A stretch of 64,000 nt of DNA from JAAYUJ01 sp963698165 (GCA_963698165.1 CAVOPT010000004.1:930001-994000), one strand, 5' to 3'; shown: positions 43,985 through 54,523, numbered from the stretch's first letter. The notes: generated by a model from the letters alone, not told the origin. Translations and numbers: made by a program.

Positions 43985-44266
43985 TGCCACCCGACCTCTC
44001 CCGGGACGAGACCCACGGACAGCACCTTCCTTCCCACCTTTTTCTCCCTTCGTGGAAAGCAAGTTCATCTTCGGCCGTCGAATTCCCCGCCGACCGCCAT
44101 TCTTCATCCTCAATAAGTGTTTGACTCATGGATGTCTTTTCAAGTAATTGATTTCTGCATGTAATGGGTTCTTGCCAGCCTTCGTCCATTGTCGGACCCT
44201 CTCTCACGAGAACCGCCGTAACGCCGGTGAACGGCTGGAAGCTGAAGAGGAAAGGAAACCCACCAC

Positions 44267-45601
44267 ATGGGAAATCAAACTCTTGCCGACAAGGCACGGC
44301 ATCTGTCCGAGGCCATTCTCGAGACCCTGAAAGAACTGAGTGCGGCTCCTCATGCGATCACCCCTGTGATCCTCCACAATGCGCTTCTGAAGCGGCATGA
44401 ATTCATGGAACTCGTCGGGCAGAAACATTCTCTCAGCCCCAACCACGAGCCTCCTCGAGAAGGCGGCCTGGGCCTCGACAATGGGTCTATCACCCGGATG
44501 GTTCATGCTTTGCGTTCAGAGCCCGCTCAAGAGATGTCGTGCCCCGTTTTTCTTCGAAAGCTTCAGGATGCGTGCCTCACCACTCTGAGCGACTTGCGCA
44601 TCAACCCCGGAGAGGAGCATTCGATCCATCTCCTGGAGCTCCGGGATTCCGTCGGCAGGGCGGAAGACATGGAACGGCTCATCGATCTCAGCGAGGACAC
44701 GATTTCTCTTCTCCGGATCTATACCAAGGAGGTCAACGGGGAACTGTCGCGCTTCATGCATCTCATGGCGGAAATCGGCAAGAATCTCATGGAGATGGAA
44801 AAGCACCTGTTCTCCTCCTACAACCACGCGAAGCACTCCTACAACTCCAACACGTCTTTCAACCTTTCCCTGGACGAGCACGTGCAAAGCATTGCGGGGT
44901 CGTTTGAAATCAGCAGGACGCTCTCGGAGCTGAGGAGCTTCGTGGTCTCCAAGCTCGAGATGCTGCGGGAGGGCATTGAGGCCAAGCGGAAAGAGGACGA
45001 GACTCAAATCAAGAAGGTCACGAAGGAGATGAAGAATCTCAAGCAGCGCCTCGTGGCCATGAAGGAGGAAATGACCGCTGTCCGGGAGCGCACCAAGACC
45101 CTGGAACAGGAATTGCTCCTGGACCCGCTGACGGGAATTCACAATCGACGGGCGTATGAACAGAGGCTCGAAGAGGAACTAAAACGTTACCAGCGGTACA
45201 GGCAGGCCTTTGCCATGCTGCTCATCGACCTGGACCACTTCAAATCCATCAACGACCGGCATGGCCACTATGCAGGAGACCGGTGCCTCGTGGAGATCAC
45301 CAAACTTTTCGCAAGAACCCTCAGAGAAACGGATTTCCTCGCCCGTTACGGGGGTGAGGAGTTCATTGCCCTGCTGGTGGGGATCGAGGAGGAAGGGCTC
45401 CTGGTTGCGGCGGAGAGGGTTCGCATGAGCGTGGAGAATGCGCGTTTCCTTTACCAGGGGCAGGAGATCCCCATCACCGTCAGCATCGGTGCCACGTGCG
45501 TACGCGCGGAGGACCTGGACAAGGAGACCCTTTTCAACCGTGTGGATGCTGCCTTGTACGATGCAAAGAACGGGGGCAGAAACCAGGTGGTCATCCAATG
45601 A
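44267..45601 (+). CDS. Diguanylate cyclase (GGDEF), copy 2
   Basis: 444 residues, paralogous along its whole length to the gene at 42644 (shared helical N-terminus TLKELSAAPHAITPVILHNAL, coiled coil, LLDPLTGIHNRRAYEQR). The active site is RYGGEEF (~360) with RETD as the RxxD inhibitory site. No transmembrane helix is seen. The 282-bp gap between the two genes (43985-44266) contains no gene. The N-terminal domain probably senses an intracellular partner or mediates dimerisation; its family was not recognised. Confidence 0.92.
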   Translation: MGNQTLADKARHLSEAILETLKELSAAPHAITPVILHNALLKRHEFMELVGQKHSLSPNHEPPREGGLGLDNGSITRMVHALRSEPAQEMSCPVFLRKLQDACLTTLSDLRINPGEEHSIHLLELRDSVGRAEDMERLIDLSEDTISLLRIYTKEVNGELSRFMHLMAEIGKNLMEMEKHLFSSYNHAKHSYNSNTSFNLSLDEHVQSIAGSFEISRTLSELRSFVVSKLEMLREGIEAKRKEDETQIKKVTKEMKNLKQRLVAMKEEMTAVRERTKTLEQELLLDPLTGIHNRRAYEQRLEEELKRYQRYRQAFAMLLIDLDHFKSINDRHGHYAGDRCLVEITKLFARTLRETDFLARYGGEEFIALLVGIEEEGLLVAAERVRMSVENARFLYQGQEIPITVSIGATCVRAEDLDKETLFNRVDAALYDAKNGGRNQVVIQ

Positions 45602-45947
45602 ACGGCACTGGCTCGCGGGCCTGGGGACAGCCCCCACGGGAAAGCTGAAGGTCCATGGATGTGTCTGGTGATATCAGATGGTTACAATTGCAATCTGCCT
45701 TTTCTTGGAAAAGGTCAGTTGATGAAAGCCTGTTGAAATATCCCCTCTTCTGCAACACTCCTTCCGGTCCATCTTCGACCGCCGGTTCAGACGGCCCCAT
45801 TCCATTCGGCCCCCCCTTGAGCTTCCCGAAAAGTATTGCTTGATCTTGAATGCGTCAGCAGATAAGAATTCGTGAAACGTGGTGCGATTGAATGATGGAG
45901 CCTCATTGCCAGGAAAGGAGGGCCTTTTCCACCAATTTGGAATCACC

Positions 45948-48794
45948 ATGAACAAACCGACTCCCATGATGCAGCAATACCTTGAGATCAAGACAAAATA
46001 TCCGACTGCGCTGCTGCTTTACCGGATGGGGGACTTCTACGAGCTGTTCATGGACGATGCGGTTGTGGCTTCCCGAGTCCTCGAAATTGCCCTGACGTCA
46101 AGAGACAAGAATGCGGAGAGTCCCATTCCCATGTGCGGGGTTCCCTTCCACGCAGCCGAGGGGTACATCGCCAAGCTGGTGAGTGCGGGTCACAAGGTGG
46201 CCGTGTGCGATCAGGTGGAGGACCCGAAGAAGGCTAAGGGTCTCGTGCGCCGCCAAGTGACGAGGGTCATCACGCCGGGTCTTGTTCTGGAGGCACGGAA
46301 TCTTTCCGAAAATCAGTCCAATTATCTGGCCGCCGTTTCTTCGGACCATGACGGGGCCGCTTTCGGGCTGGCCTATCTCGACGTGTCGACGGCCGAATTC
46401 AAGGTCGTGGAACTGGAATCGGAAGCGGCTCTCATGGAGGAACTGGTGCGCATTGCTCCCAGGGAGATCCTGGTTCCCGAGGCAGAGGAGCGGCCATGGG
46501 AGCTTCGCCTGCAAAGGCGGCTCCAGTCGACTCTCACCCGCCATCGAAGGGAGGACTTTGACAGGCGTCGTGGTGAGGAACAACTCGTCCGGCATTTTCG
46601 GGTCCATTCCCTGGAAGGCTTCGGCATCCAGCACATGGAACTCGGCGTTGCCGCGGCCGGGGCTGTCATGAGCTATTTACAGGAAAACCTCCTCGGCCCC
46701 TCGGACCACATACGGAGGATTCAGCCCTACAACAGGTCCGAATACATGATCCTGGACGAGGCCACGACCCGCAACCTCGAAATCTTCACGTCCTGTAGCT
46801 TCCAGGGAAGCAAGGGGTCGCTCCTTTCCATACTGGACCGGACGAGAACCCCCATGGGAGCCCGAAAGCTCAGGCAATGGCTGCGGTACCCCCTCCTGGA
46901 CCTTGAAAAGATCACCGACCGGCATCATGCAGTTGGCGAACTCCTCGACCATGGAGACGCGAGAGAGCAAATCCTTGATCTCCTGGGCAAGATGAATGAC
47001 ATGGAGCGGCTGAACAGCCGGAACAGCACGCAGAATTCGAGTCCAAGAGACCTCGTCGCACTGAAGCGGTCTCTTCAACTCCTCCCGGCACTGCGCGAAT
47101 CCCTGGCATCCCGCCTTCACCCATCCCCCATCCGTGAGGACCTCGCTCCGGCACAATCTCAAGGGCCCGCTGGCCCCGATGGGAGTGAAGGGTTGACACA
47201 CCTGGAGGGGAAGGCTCCCGTTTTCGATTCCCCCTCCGTCTCGCCTTCCAGCGAACCCACGCGGGGGGGCGTCAGGCTCGACGAAAGTCGCTATCTATCC
47301 GGTCTGCTCCAAACATGGGATGATTTGGCGGACCTGGCGGATGTTCTGGAGGCCACTCTCGCCGATCCTCCTCCGGCCACTCTCCTTTCGGGCGGCGTCA
47401 TAAGGCCCGGGGTGAATGAGGAGCTCGACCACACGGTGCGCCTGAGTCGCGACGCCAAGGGATGGATGGCCGAATACGAAACGGCGGAGAGGCAGCGCAC
47501 GGGCATTGGATCTCTCAAGGTGCGCTACAACAAGGTTTTCGGGTATTATATCGAGGTTTCAAAATCGAACCTCGGCTCCGTTCCGGCGGATTATTTCCGC
47601 AAACAGACGCTGGTGAACGCCGAGCGCTTCATCACCGAAGAGCTGAAGACTTTTGAAACTCAGGTGCTGGAAGCGGAGGAAAAGCGGCTCGAACTGGAGC
47701 AGCGGATTTTCGGCGAGGTCCGGCAGGCTGTCTCCCGGGAAAGCGAGCGCATCCAGGGAATGGCTGAAACGGCGGCGCGACTGGACTGCATCGCGGCACT
47801 GGCCGAAGTTGCCGCACGAAACGATTATTGCCGCCCTGCCCTCGACCAGGGGAACTCCATCGAGATCCGCAACGGTCGCCATCCCGTGGTGGAACATTTT
47901 CTCCAGGAAGGCACATTTGTCCCCAACGATCTCCTCCTGGACATGGAAAACCGCCAGGTCCTCATCATCACGGGGCCCAACATGGCCGGCAAGTCCACGA
48001 TTCTCAGGCAGTCGGCTTTGATCGTCCTCATGGCCCAGGTCGGGAGCTTTGTCCCGGCCGCGGAAGCTAAGCTGGGCCTTGTGGACAGGGTGTTCACCCG
48101 CATCGGGGCCGCCGATGACCTGGTTCGAGGTCGTTCCACCTTCATGGTGGAGATGCAGGAAACCGCCAGCATCCTCCACCAGGCGACGGCCCGAAGCCTC
48201 ATCATCCTGGACGAAATCGGACGAGGCACGAGCACCCACGACGGCATGAGCATCGCCTGGGCGGTTGCCGAGCATCTGCACGACCTGGACGGCGTCGGTG
48301 TCAAGACGCTTTTCGCGACCCACTACCATGAACTCACGGAACTGGCCGGCACCCGTCCGCGGGTGAAGAATTTCAACGTGGCCATCAAGGAGTGGCAAGA
48401 CGAGATCATCTTTTTCCACAAGCTGGTCCCCGGAGGAACCAACCGCAGCTACGGCATCCAGGTGGCCAGGCTGGCGGGACTGCCCGACGAGGTGACCGGC
48501 CGGGCAAGGGACATCCTGGCGCACATGGAAAAGGGAGAGACCCCCTACACGGTGCTCTCCTCCAGGTCGTCGAAATCCGGTTCCATGCGGCGTCCTTCCA
48601 GGGAAAAGGGAGGGGCCGTGCAGCTCTCTCTCTTCAGGCCTTCATTGGAGTGGCTCCGGGACATGATCATGGCTCTCGACCTGGACCACACGACACCCAT
48701 GAAGGCACTGGAGAAGCTTTACGCCGTGCAGGATCAGCTTCGCAAGACCTCAAGAGAACGCACCACCGTAAGAGATTTGGAGAATAGGGGCTGA
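45948..48794 (+). CDS. mutS: DNA mismatch repair protein MutS
   Basis: 948 residues from the ATG at 45948, where MutS homology begins (MNKPTPMMQQYLEIK); a strong AAGGAGGG lies too far upstream (~30 bases), so the start is slightly unusual. The mismatch-recognition motif GDFYELF (Phe-x-Glu, ~30-36) is present, then connector, lever and clamp domains, Walker A TGPNMAGKST (~675), Walker B ILDEIGRGTST and a C-terminal helix-turn-helix. A ~60-residue Ser/Pro-rich insertion (~385-450) makes it longer than E. coli MutS (853). It binds mismatches and recruits MutL; no mutL is nearby. 45602-45947 upstream shows no gene. Confidence 0.96.
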   Translation: MNKPTPMMQQYLEIKTKYPTALLLYRMGDFYELFMDDAVVASRVLEIALTSRDKNAESPIPMCGVPFHAAEGYIAKLVSAGHKVAVCDQVEDPKKAKGLVRRQVTRVITPGLVLEARNLSENQSNYLAAVSSDHDGAAFGLAYLDVSTAEFKVVELESEAALMEELVRIAPREILVPEAEERPWELRLQRRLQSTLTRHRREDFDRRRGEEQLVRHFRVHSLEGFGIQHMELGVAAAGAVMSYLQENLLGPSDHIRRIQPYNRSEYMILDEATTRNLEIFTSCSFQGSKGSLLSILDRTRTPMGARKLRQWLRYPLLDLEKITDRHHAVGELLDHGDAREQILDLLGKMNDMERLNSRNSTQNSSPRDLVALKRSLQLLPALRESLASRLHPSPIREDLAPAQSQGPAGPDGSEGLTHLEGKAPVFDSPSVSPSSEPTRGGVRLDESRYLSGLLQTWDDLADLADVLEATLADPPPATLLSGGVIRPGVNEELDHTVRLSRDAKGWMAEYETAERQRTGIGSLKVRYNKVFGYYIEVSKSNLGSVPADYFRKQTLVNAERFITEELKTFETQVLEAEEKRLELEQRIFGEVRQAVSRESERIQGMAETAARLDCIAALAEVAARNDYCRPALDQGNSIEIRNGRHPVVEHFLQEGTFVPNDLLLDMENRQVLIITGPNMAGKSTILRQSALIVLMAQVGSFVPAAEAKLGLVDRVFTRIGAADDLVRGRSTFMVEMQETASILHQATARSLIILDEIGRGTSTHDGMSIAWAVAEHLHDLDGVGVKTLFATHYHELTELAGTRPRVKNFNVAIKEWQDEIIFFHKLVPGGTNRSYGIQVARLAGLPDEVTGRARDILAHMEKGETPYTVLSSRSSKSGSMRRPSREKGGAVQLSLFRPSLEWLRDMIMALDLDHTTPMKALEKLYAVQDQLRKTSRERTTVRDLENRG

Positions 48795-48836
48795 GATAAA
48801 CTTCAACAGAATTATTCGGAGAATAGGGGCTGAGAC
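48780..48836. repeat. Short tandem direct repeat at the mutS 3' end
   Basis: GGAGAATAGGGGCTGAGA occurs at 48780-48797 and again at 48819-48836, 39 bases apart. The first copy contains the mutS stop codon, so the duplication added a second ENRG-stop-like end just after the gene. It looks like a small tandem duplication. Confidence 0.75.
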
Positions 48837-48903
48837 AAACCTTAGCAACAGGAGTGCAAGGGCAACTCAAGAGACACAACCAAATCCATTGGCGGTTACG
48901 ACA

Positions 48904-50820
48904 ATGAAAAGAGGAAAGAGTTACAGGGCACGGAGGCTGGTGGGGGTGCTGTTCCTGTGGATCGCGTGGAGCGGCCCCATGACCGCGTCAGTTCTTGCCG
49001 ATGACTTGATGGCGCGGTATCTTGAACTCAAGAAGGAATTCCAATCTTCCGTCGCCGTTCCTGACAAGGAGGAACGGAAGGAGGCACTGCAGCGCTCCCT
49101 GGCGAAGCTCGAGGAGATGCTCAGGGAGGACACCGAGCGAAAGGTTTCCGACCGGTGTCTCTATCTGATCGGCCAAGGGCGCCATCATCTTTACGAGATC
49201 ACTCGGAATCGCCAGGATCTCAAGTCGGCCATCGACCAATATCGCCTCGTCGTCAAGAAGCATCCGTCGAGTCCACTCGCCGACGACGCCCAGTATCTCG
49301 TGGGCATGCTCCACCTGCAGGACAATCCCAGCCAGGCGTACCTTGAGTTTGCAAAAGTGGGGCTGTTCTTCCCCAAGGGGGACAAGAAGCAGAAAGCCGA
49401 GGAGATGGCTGCGCGGCTGGAAAAACAGCTGGGCTGTGGACCCAAGAAGAAAAAGGAGTCCGAAGCCTCCGTCCCGGAAGCTTTCGCCTCCGCCGTTTCC
49501 TCGGTGCCGGCTCCCGGTTCCGGCGCATCCGATTCCAAGGGCTCCTATCCCCCGACCGACGGAGAAAGGCGGGTAAACCTGCCGCCCAAGACCTCCACGA
49601 GCAACGACGCCAAGGTGTGCTTCAGCGTGAATCAACTCGTGAAGGTCAACCATGTCACGGGGGAGGAGTACACGCGGGTTGTCCTCTACACCAACGAACC
49701 CGTCAAGTTCGACCGGGAAATCACCCGGGCCGAACCCCAGAGCGGTAGCACGGCCAGGATCGATCTCCTCCTGCGGGATTGCGTGCTCAACCCCCGCCTG
49801 AAAATCGAGAGTCCCCGGGACGACCCCTTCCTCAAAGCCGTCCACGCATTACAGCAGGAAGGCAATCTATCCCGCGTTTCCCTGGATGTGCAATCTATCG
49901 ACTCCTACAGGATCTTCTCCCTTGCGGACCCGTTTCGGGTCATCGTGGACGTGCGGGGCAAAAGATCCGAGCAGACGGCATCGGTGCCCGTGAAACCCCA
50001 TCAAGACTCGGCCCCCGAGCAGGAGGACCCGGGCAAGGATCAGCCGGAGCCATCTCCGCCTCAACCACCTTCCTCCCCCAAATCCGCTTCCATGCCCAGT
50101 CTCGCCATGCAGCTAGGGCTGGATGTGAAGCGCATCGTGATCGACCCCGGCCATGGGGGCAGGGACAAGGGAGCCACCGGTCACAACAACGTGTATGAGA
50201 AGGACGTGGTCCTGGCGGTTTCCAAGAGGCTCAAAAAGGTTCTTGAGGAAAAAACGAACTGCGAAGTCGTTCTCACGAGAACCCGTGACAAGTTCCTCAG
50301 CCTGGAGGAGCGAACGGGGATCGCCAACGCCAGGAAAGCCGACCTCTTCGTCTCCGTCCACACCAATGCCCACGAAGACAGGGGCCTCCATGGGATTGAG
50401 ACCTACTCCCTCAACCTGTCCAAGGACAAGAGCACCGCGCGCGTGGCTGCCATGGAAAATGCCATGTCCTCAAAGAAAATCAGTGACCTCGAGGCCATTC
50501 TTCACGACCTGATGACCCACACGAAAATCAACGAATCCAGGCAACTTGCCAGGCAAGTCCAGAAGAACGTGGTGAAGAACCTCAAGGTGGATTACGACAA
50601 CGTCAAGGACCTGGGAACCAAACAGGCCCCGTTCTATGTTCTGCTGGGCGCAGAAATGCCGAGCATCCTCATAGAGTCGGCGTTCATCACCAATCAGATG
50701 GAGGAAAGCCGTTTGCAGGACAAGGAGTTCCAAGAAAAGCTGGCTCAGGCCATCGCCTCCGGCGTTGAATCCTATATCCAGCGGATGCGAACTTACGCCA
50801 GAGCCGGAGAGCAACCATGA
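48904..50820 (+). CDS. N-acetylmuramoyl-L-alanine amidase (AmiC-like, AMIN domain)
   Basis: 638 residues from the ATG at 48904 (TTG at 48889 is in frame). A signal peptide (RARRLVGVLFLWIAWSG) sends it to the periplasm. A helical TPR-like region (~60-175: SDRCLYLIGQGRHHLYEIT, PLADDAQYLVGMLHL) is followed by a Lys/Ser-rich linker, an AMIN domain (~240-350) that would target septal peptidoglycan, and the Amidase_3 catalytic domain (~405-630). Zinc and active-site motifs are IDPGHGGRDKGA, a downstream Glu, SVHTNAHEDR and SILIESAFITN. It cleaves the amide between MurNAc and L-Ala in cell separation. It overlaps the RNase gene by four bases. Confidence 0.93.
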   Translation: MKRGKSYRARRLVGVLFLWIAWSGPMTASVLADDLMARYLELKKEFQSSVAVPDKEERKEALQRSLAKLEEMLREDTERKVSDRCLYLIGQGRHHLYEITRNRQDLKSAIDQYRLVVKKHPSSPLADDAQYLVGMLHLQDNPSQAYLEFAKVGLFFPKGDKKQKAEEMAARLEKQLGCGPKKKKESEASVPEAFASAVSSVPAPGSGASDSKGSYPPTDGERRVNLPPKTSTSNDAKVCFSVNQLVKVNHVTGEEYTRVVLYTNEPVKFDREITRAEPQSGSTARIDLLLRDCVLNPRLKIESPRDDPFLKAVHALQQEGNLSRVSLDVQSIDSYRIFSLADPFRVIVDVRGKRSEQTASVPVKPHQDSAPEQEDPGKDQPEPSPPQPPSSPKSASMPSLAMQLGLDVKRIVIDPGHGGRDKGATGHNNVYEKDVVLAVSKRLKKVLEEKTNCEVVLTRTRDKFLSLEERTGIANARKADLFVSVHTNAHEDRGLHGIETYSLNLSKDKSTARVAAMENAMSSKKISDLEAILHDLMTHTKINESRQLARQVQKNVVKNLKVDYDNVKDLGTKQAPFYVLLGAEMPSILIESAFITNQMEESRLQDKEFQEKLAQAIASGVESYIQRMRTYARAGEQP

Positions 50821-52877
50821 CGCAGCAGATGTCTCCAGGCATAACCGCCGGGAGCGTCGTAGAATTCTTCGAGAACAAGGAAGTCGTCTGTGGTGTCTGC
50901 CTCGCCGCCAAGAATCAGCGACTGAACGTCCTCACGGAGCACAACCGGGAAATCAGTCTCTCGGGCAACCGGGTCATTCACGTGGGAACCCGGCATCTTG
51001 ACTTGCGCGTCGACCGCGATGCCCTGGTGCGGGAGCTGGCGGGGATTTCCTCGCTGCGGCGAAGGACCATGGAAGAGGTCCAAGTGGAAGAGCTGTGGTC
51101 CCTGCTCGAAAATGAGCCCGACGGGTTCGATGCCCGGGAGCTGGCCGAATTCGTTTTTGCCTCGGCCATCACCGATCATCACGTGTCGGCGGTGCAGCGG
51201 TTGCTCTTCCAGGACCGACTCTTCTTTCAGTTCAAGGACGGGAGGTTTTACGCCCGCTCCACTGAGAAGGTGGAAGCCCGGCGCCTCGAAATAGAACGGG
51301 AGGAGGCACGGGAAATACGGCTCAAGCGTGGGTCGGAATGGCTCCAAGCCTTGTGGAACCGAAAGACCCGACCCGCCCTTCCCGAAGACGAGCAGGCCCT
51401 TCTCATCGAGGAGCTCAAGGGCTTCTGCCTCTCGGGTCAGGACGCACCGGAATCGGCGCTGGTGAAGGACATACTCAGGGAGGCGGGCATTTCCCCCCTT
51501 CCCCATTCCGCTTTCCGAATCCTCGTTCGCCTGGGGGTCTGGAACGAAAACCAAAACCTCTACCTCCTCGAACACGGTCTCACGTCGGAATTCAACGATG
51601 ACGTCACCGACACTGCCAGGAGGCTGGCCGACGCGGCTTCCGTCAAGCCCCAGGACTTTCACGACCGGCGCAATTTGCTGGATCTGCATGCCTTCACCGT
51701 GGACAGCCCTTTCACCCGCGATTATGACGATGCCCTGAGCCTCAGGGCCCTTCCCGACGGTCTTTACGAGGTCGGGGTCCACATTTCCGACGCGGCCGAA
51801 TTCGTAACCAGGGATGATCCCATCGACCGGGAGGCGGAAGCGCGGGCGAGTTCCATCTATCTCCCGGACGAGCGCATCGCCATGATCCCCCCGGAATTGT
51901 CGGAAGGCCTGTGCAGCCTGCAGGCGGGGAAACAGAGGCTTGCGTTGAGCTTTCTCTTTGTCATGGATGCCGCCGGCACGATTTGCAGGGAAGAGATCGT
52001 CCCCAGCCTGATTCGAATCAGGGAGCAGCTGACCTACCAGGACGTCAACGGGAGGATAGAATCCGATCCGGCCCTGAAGGCGCTTTTCCAACTGTCCTTG
52101 AAGCTTCGGGCGGAAAGACTCTCCCGCGGCGCGATCATCCTGCCTCTCCCCGAGATTCAGGTTTACGTGAACCAGGCGGGAATGATCCAGGTGTACAGGT
52201 ATGAAAAAGAGATCCCCAGCCAGATCATGGTGTCGGAGTGGATGATCGCCGCCAACCGCGCGGCGGCATCTTACCTCGCTGAGAGGGAAATTCCCGCCAT
52301 TTTCAGAAGTCAGGGGGAATGCCGTCCGGAGACCGACCTCACCCAGAGCGATCATGAGCTGTTCCGGGTCTATCGCCAGAGGCGCCTTTTCGCTCGCGCC
52401 GAGCTCGACACGAAGCCCCAGCAACACTGCAGCCTGGGGCTTCCTTGCTACACGACCGTGACTTCGCCCATACGGCGGTACACCGATCTCATCGTTCAGC
52501 GGCAACTCAAGCACGCCCTGGCACACCAGGAGGCACTCTATTCCGAAGAGGAGCTCGGACAGCTCCTCACCAAGCTCAACGCAACTCAAGGAAAGGTGTT
52601 TCTCGTCCAGAGGAAATGGACACGGTACTGGATTCTCAAGTACATGGAACAGGAGGACATCAGGGCCATCGACGCTCTCGTCCTGGACCAGAACGATCGC
52701 TTCGCTCATTTGCTCCTGCCCGAATTCCTGCTGGAGACCAACGTGCCGCTCCCTGAGAGGGCGAGGCTGCCCAAGGGGGACATGATCCGGGTCAAGGTGG
52801 AGCGGATCAATCCCCGAGAGGACGTGCTCCGAGTGCAGTTGCTGGAAATGCCCCGACAAGGCGAACCGACTCCGTAG
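50817..52877 (+). CDS. RNase II/RNase R-family exoribonuclease
   Basis: 686 residues, ATG overlapping the amidase stop (ATGA). The RNB catalytic domain (~285-600) carries the metal-binding aspartates in VDSPFTRDYDDALSL and the motifs PDERIAMIPPELSE and TSPIRRYTDLIVQRQL. A short winged-helix-like N-terminus precedes it and a C-terminal region resembles an S1/OB fold (MIRVKVERINPREDVLRVQL). It degrades RNA 3'->5'. It lacks the lysine-rich tail and full N-terminal cold-shock set of E. coli RNase R (813), so it is a shorter bacterial RNB protein of the type common in deltaproteobacteria and cyanobacteria. Confidence 0.9.
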   Translation: MTQQMSPGITAGSVVEFFENKEVVCGVCLAAKNQRLNVLTEHNREISLSGNRVIHVGTRHLDLRVDRDALVRELAGISSLRRRTMEEVQVEELWSLLENEPDGFDARELAEFVFASAITDHHVSAVQRLLFQDRLFFQFKDGRFYARSTEKVEARRLEIEREEAREIRLKRGSEWLQALWNRKTRPALPEDEQALLIEELKGFCLSGQDAPESALVKDILREAGISPLPHSAFRILVRLGVWNENQNLYLLEHGLTSEFNDDVTDTARRLADAASVKPQDFHDRRNLLDLHAFTVDSPFTRDYDDALSLRALPDGLYEVGVHISDAAEFVTRDDPIDREAEARASSIYLPDERIAMIPPELSEGLCSLQAGKQRLALSFLFVMDAAGTICREEIVPSLIRIREQLTYQDVNGRIESDPALKALFQLSLKLRAERLSRGAIILPLPEIQVYVNQAGMIQVYRYEKEIPSQIMVSEWMIAANRAAASYLAEREIPAIFRSQGECRPETDLTQSDHELFRVYRQRRLFARAELDTKPQQHCSLGLPCYTTVTSPIRRYTDLIVQRQLKHALAHQEALYSEEELGQLLTKLNATQGKVFLVQRKWTRYWILKYMEQEDIRAIDALVLDQNDRFAHLLLPEFLLETNVPLPERARLPKGDMIRVKVERINPREDVLRVQLLEMPRQGEPTP

Positions 52878-52942
52878 TACGCCGCATCGGGGCGGAGGCA
52901 CAAAAACCTGAGCGACCGTGAAATTTCGAAAGAGAGGCGCCA

Positions 52943-54314
52943 ATGAAAAGCAGGATCCTGGTGGTCGATGATGAAAGGGATTTTCTCGACAGCGTGAGAA
53001 GGGGTCTCATCATGTCCGGCTACAATGATCTGACCCTGACCCCCGATCCCCTTCATGCCGCCGCCCTGCTGTAGAGCGGCGAATGCTTCGATGTTGCCCT
53101 CCTCGACATCACCATGCCCCGCATGGATGGAATGGAGCTGCTCCAGAAAATCCAGACCCTCAGTCCCTCTACGGAATGCATCATGGTGACCGCTATCAAT
53201 GAGGTGCGTGTTGCCGTTGAGTGCATGCAGAAAGGGGCCTGCGACTACCTCGTGAAGCCCATTCTGCGGGAAGACCTCATCCTGAGATTGCGACGGGCCC
53301 TGGAAAAAAGACGCCTCATGGAGATCCTCGACCTCCGGAGCAGGCCGACTCAGCCGCGTCTCTCCAACGAAGAGGCTTTCCGGGACATCCGCACCGCCTC
53401 CACCGTCATCATGAAGATCTTGAAGGAAGCGGAGCTCCATGCCGCAAGCGATGTGCCCGTGCTCATCACGGGTGAGAGCGGCACAGGCAAGGAGCTCCTG
53501 GCAAGAGCCATTCACAGGGCCAGTCCCAGAGCCGCCCTCCCCTTCACCGCCATCAACATGGCTTCCACGTCCGAAACCCTCTTCGACGCCGAGTTTTTCG
53601 GTCACACCAGGGGGGCTTTCACGGGCGCCGAAAGGGAGCGGGCGGGCTATCTCGAGAGGACCCATCAGGGGACTCTCTTTCTTGACGAGATCGCCAACCT
53701 CCCTCCGGGTCTCCAGGCCAAGCTGCTCAGGGTGCTCCAGGAAGGAGAGTTCATGAAGCTCGGATCCAGCAGCACCCGCCGGATCGACATCCGTTTCATT
53801 GCAGCGACCAACCAGGACCTGGAGCGCCTCCTTGCCAAGGGGTTGTTCAGAAAGGACCTGTTCTATCGCCTCAGGGGAGCATGGCTTCACCTTCCGCCTC
53901 TCAGGGAACGGCGGAACGACATCCCCGTCCTCGTCGATGGATTTCTTCGAGAGCTCGGTAAGGAACCCAGCCACAAGAGCGTCGAACCCGACGCCATGTC
54001 CCTGTTGATGAACTACGACTATCCTGGCAATATCCGGGAGCTGCGCTCCATAATTCAGGCAACGGTGAACCTGGTGCAGACCCGACCCATTTCATCGAAA
54101 AGCCTCCCTTCCTATGTGCAAAGAAACAGGAATTTCGCCAAGCAGCCGCCGGAAACCGGCGGCCACCCTCCCGTTCACCTGGCCGAGGTTGAGAAGGCCC
54201 ACATTCTCCTGCGTGTACCAGGGAACAGGGGGAAACAAGGCTCAAACGGCCAAGCTCCTCGACATCGGATTGAGCACCCTCAGGAGGAAGCTCGAATCCT
54301 ACGGCCTCGAATAG
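52943..54314 (+). pseudogene. NtrC-family sigma-54 response regulator, interrupted twice
   Basis: From the ATG at 52943 the frame reads a receiver domain (RILVVDDERDFLDSVRRGL) but meets an in-frame TAG at 53072-53074; the same frame then continues through the phospho-acceptor Asp (CFDVALLDITMPRMDGMELL), the Lys motif DYLVKPI and the sigma-54 AAA+ domain. Walker A is GESGTGKE, the sigma-54-contact loop GAFTGA is intact, and Walker B LFLDEIANL is present. Near 54215 a one-base shift moves the Fis-type helix-turn-helix (NKAQTAKLLDIGLSTLRRKL) into another frame, which ends at TAG 54312; the original frame drifts on to 54481. The TAG could come from CAG or GAG. Read-through or sequencing error cannot be excluded. 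Confidence 0.72.
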
Positions 54315-54523
54315 AATTCCCCCTTCGAAATGAACCGCTTCAAAGTGGAACCCTTCTTTACAAGGGTCTGCCGTTATTGGAAAAACCATTTTGGCCATGT
54401 CAAAATGGAATGATTGACTCAACAGTCCTCAAGGAAGCGTCAAACCCTCCCCTCCGCGTGCACCCATTCATAACTGATTGAAATCCTAAACTGATCGGCT
54501 CCATGGGCCAAACTCCCCCTGCA

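Noticed and set aside
50793..52943. A 716-codon open frame on - opposite the RNase gene
   Set aside because: Antisense shadow of an RNB-family gene with clear catalytic motifs.
53072..53074. TAG as a possible pyrrolysine codon
   Set aside because: The gene has a second lesion (frameshift ~54215) and no pyrrolysine machinery or context is visible, so nonsense mutation is simpler.
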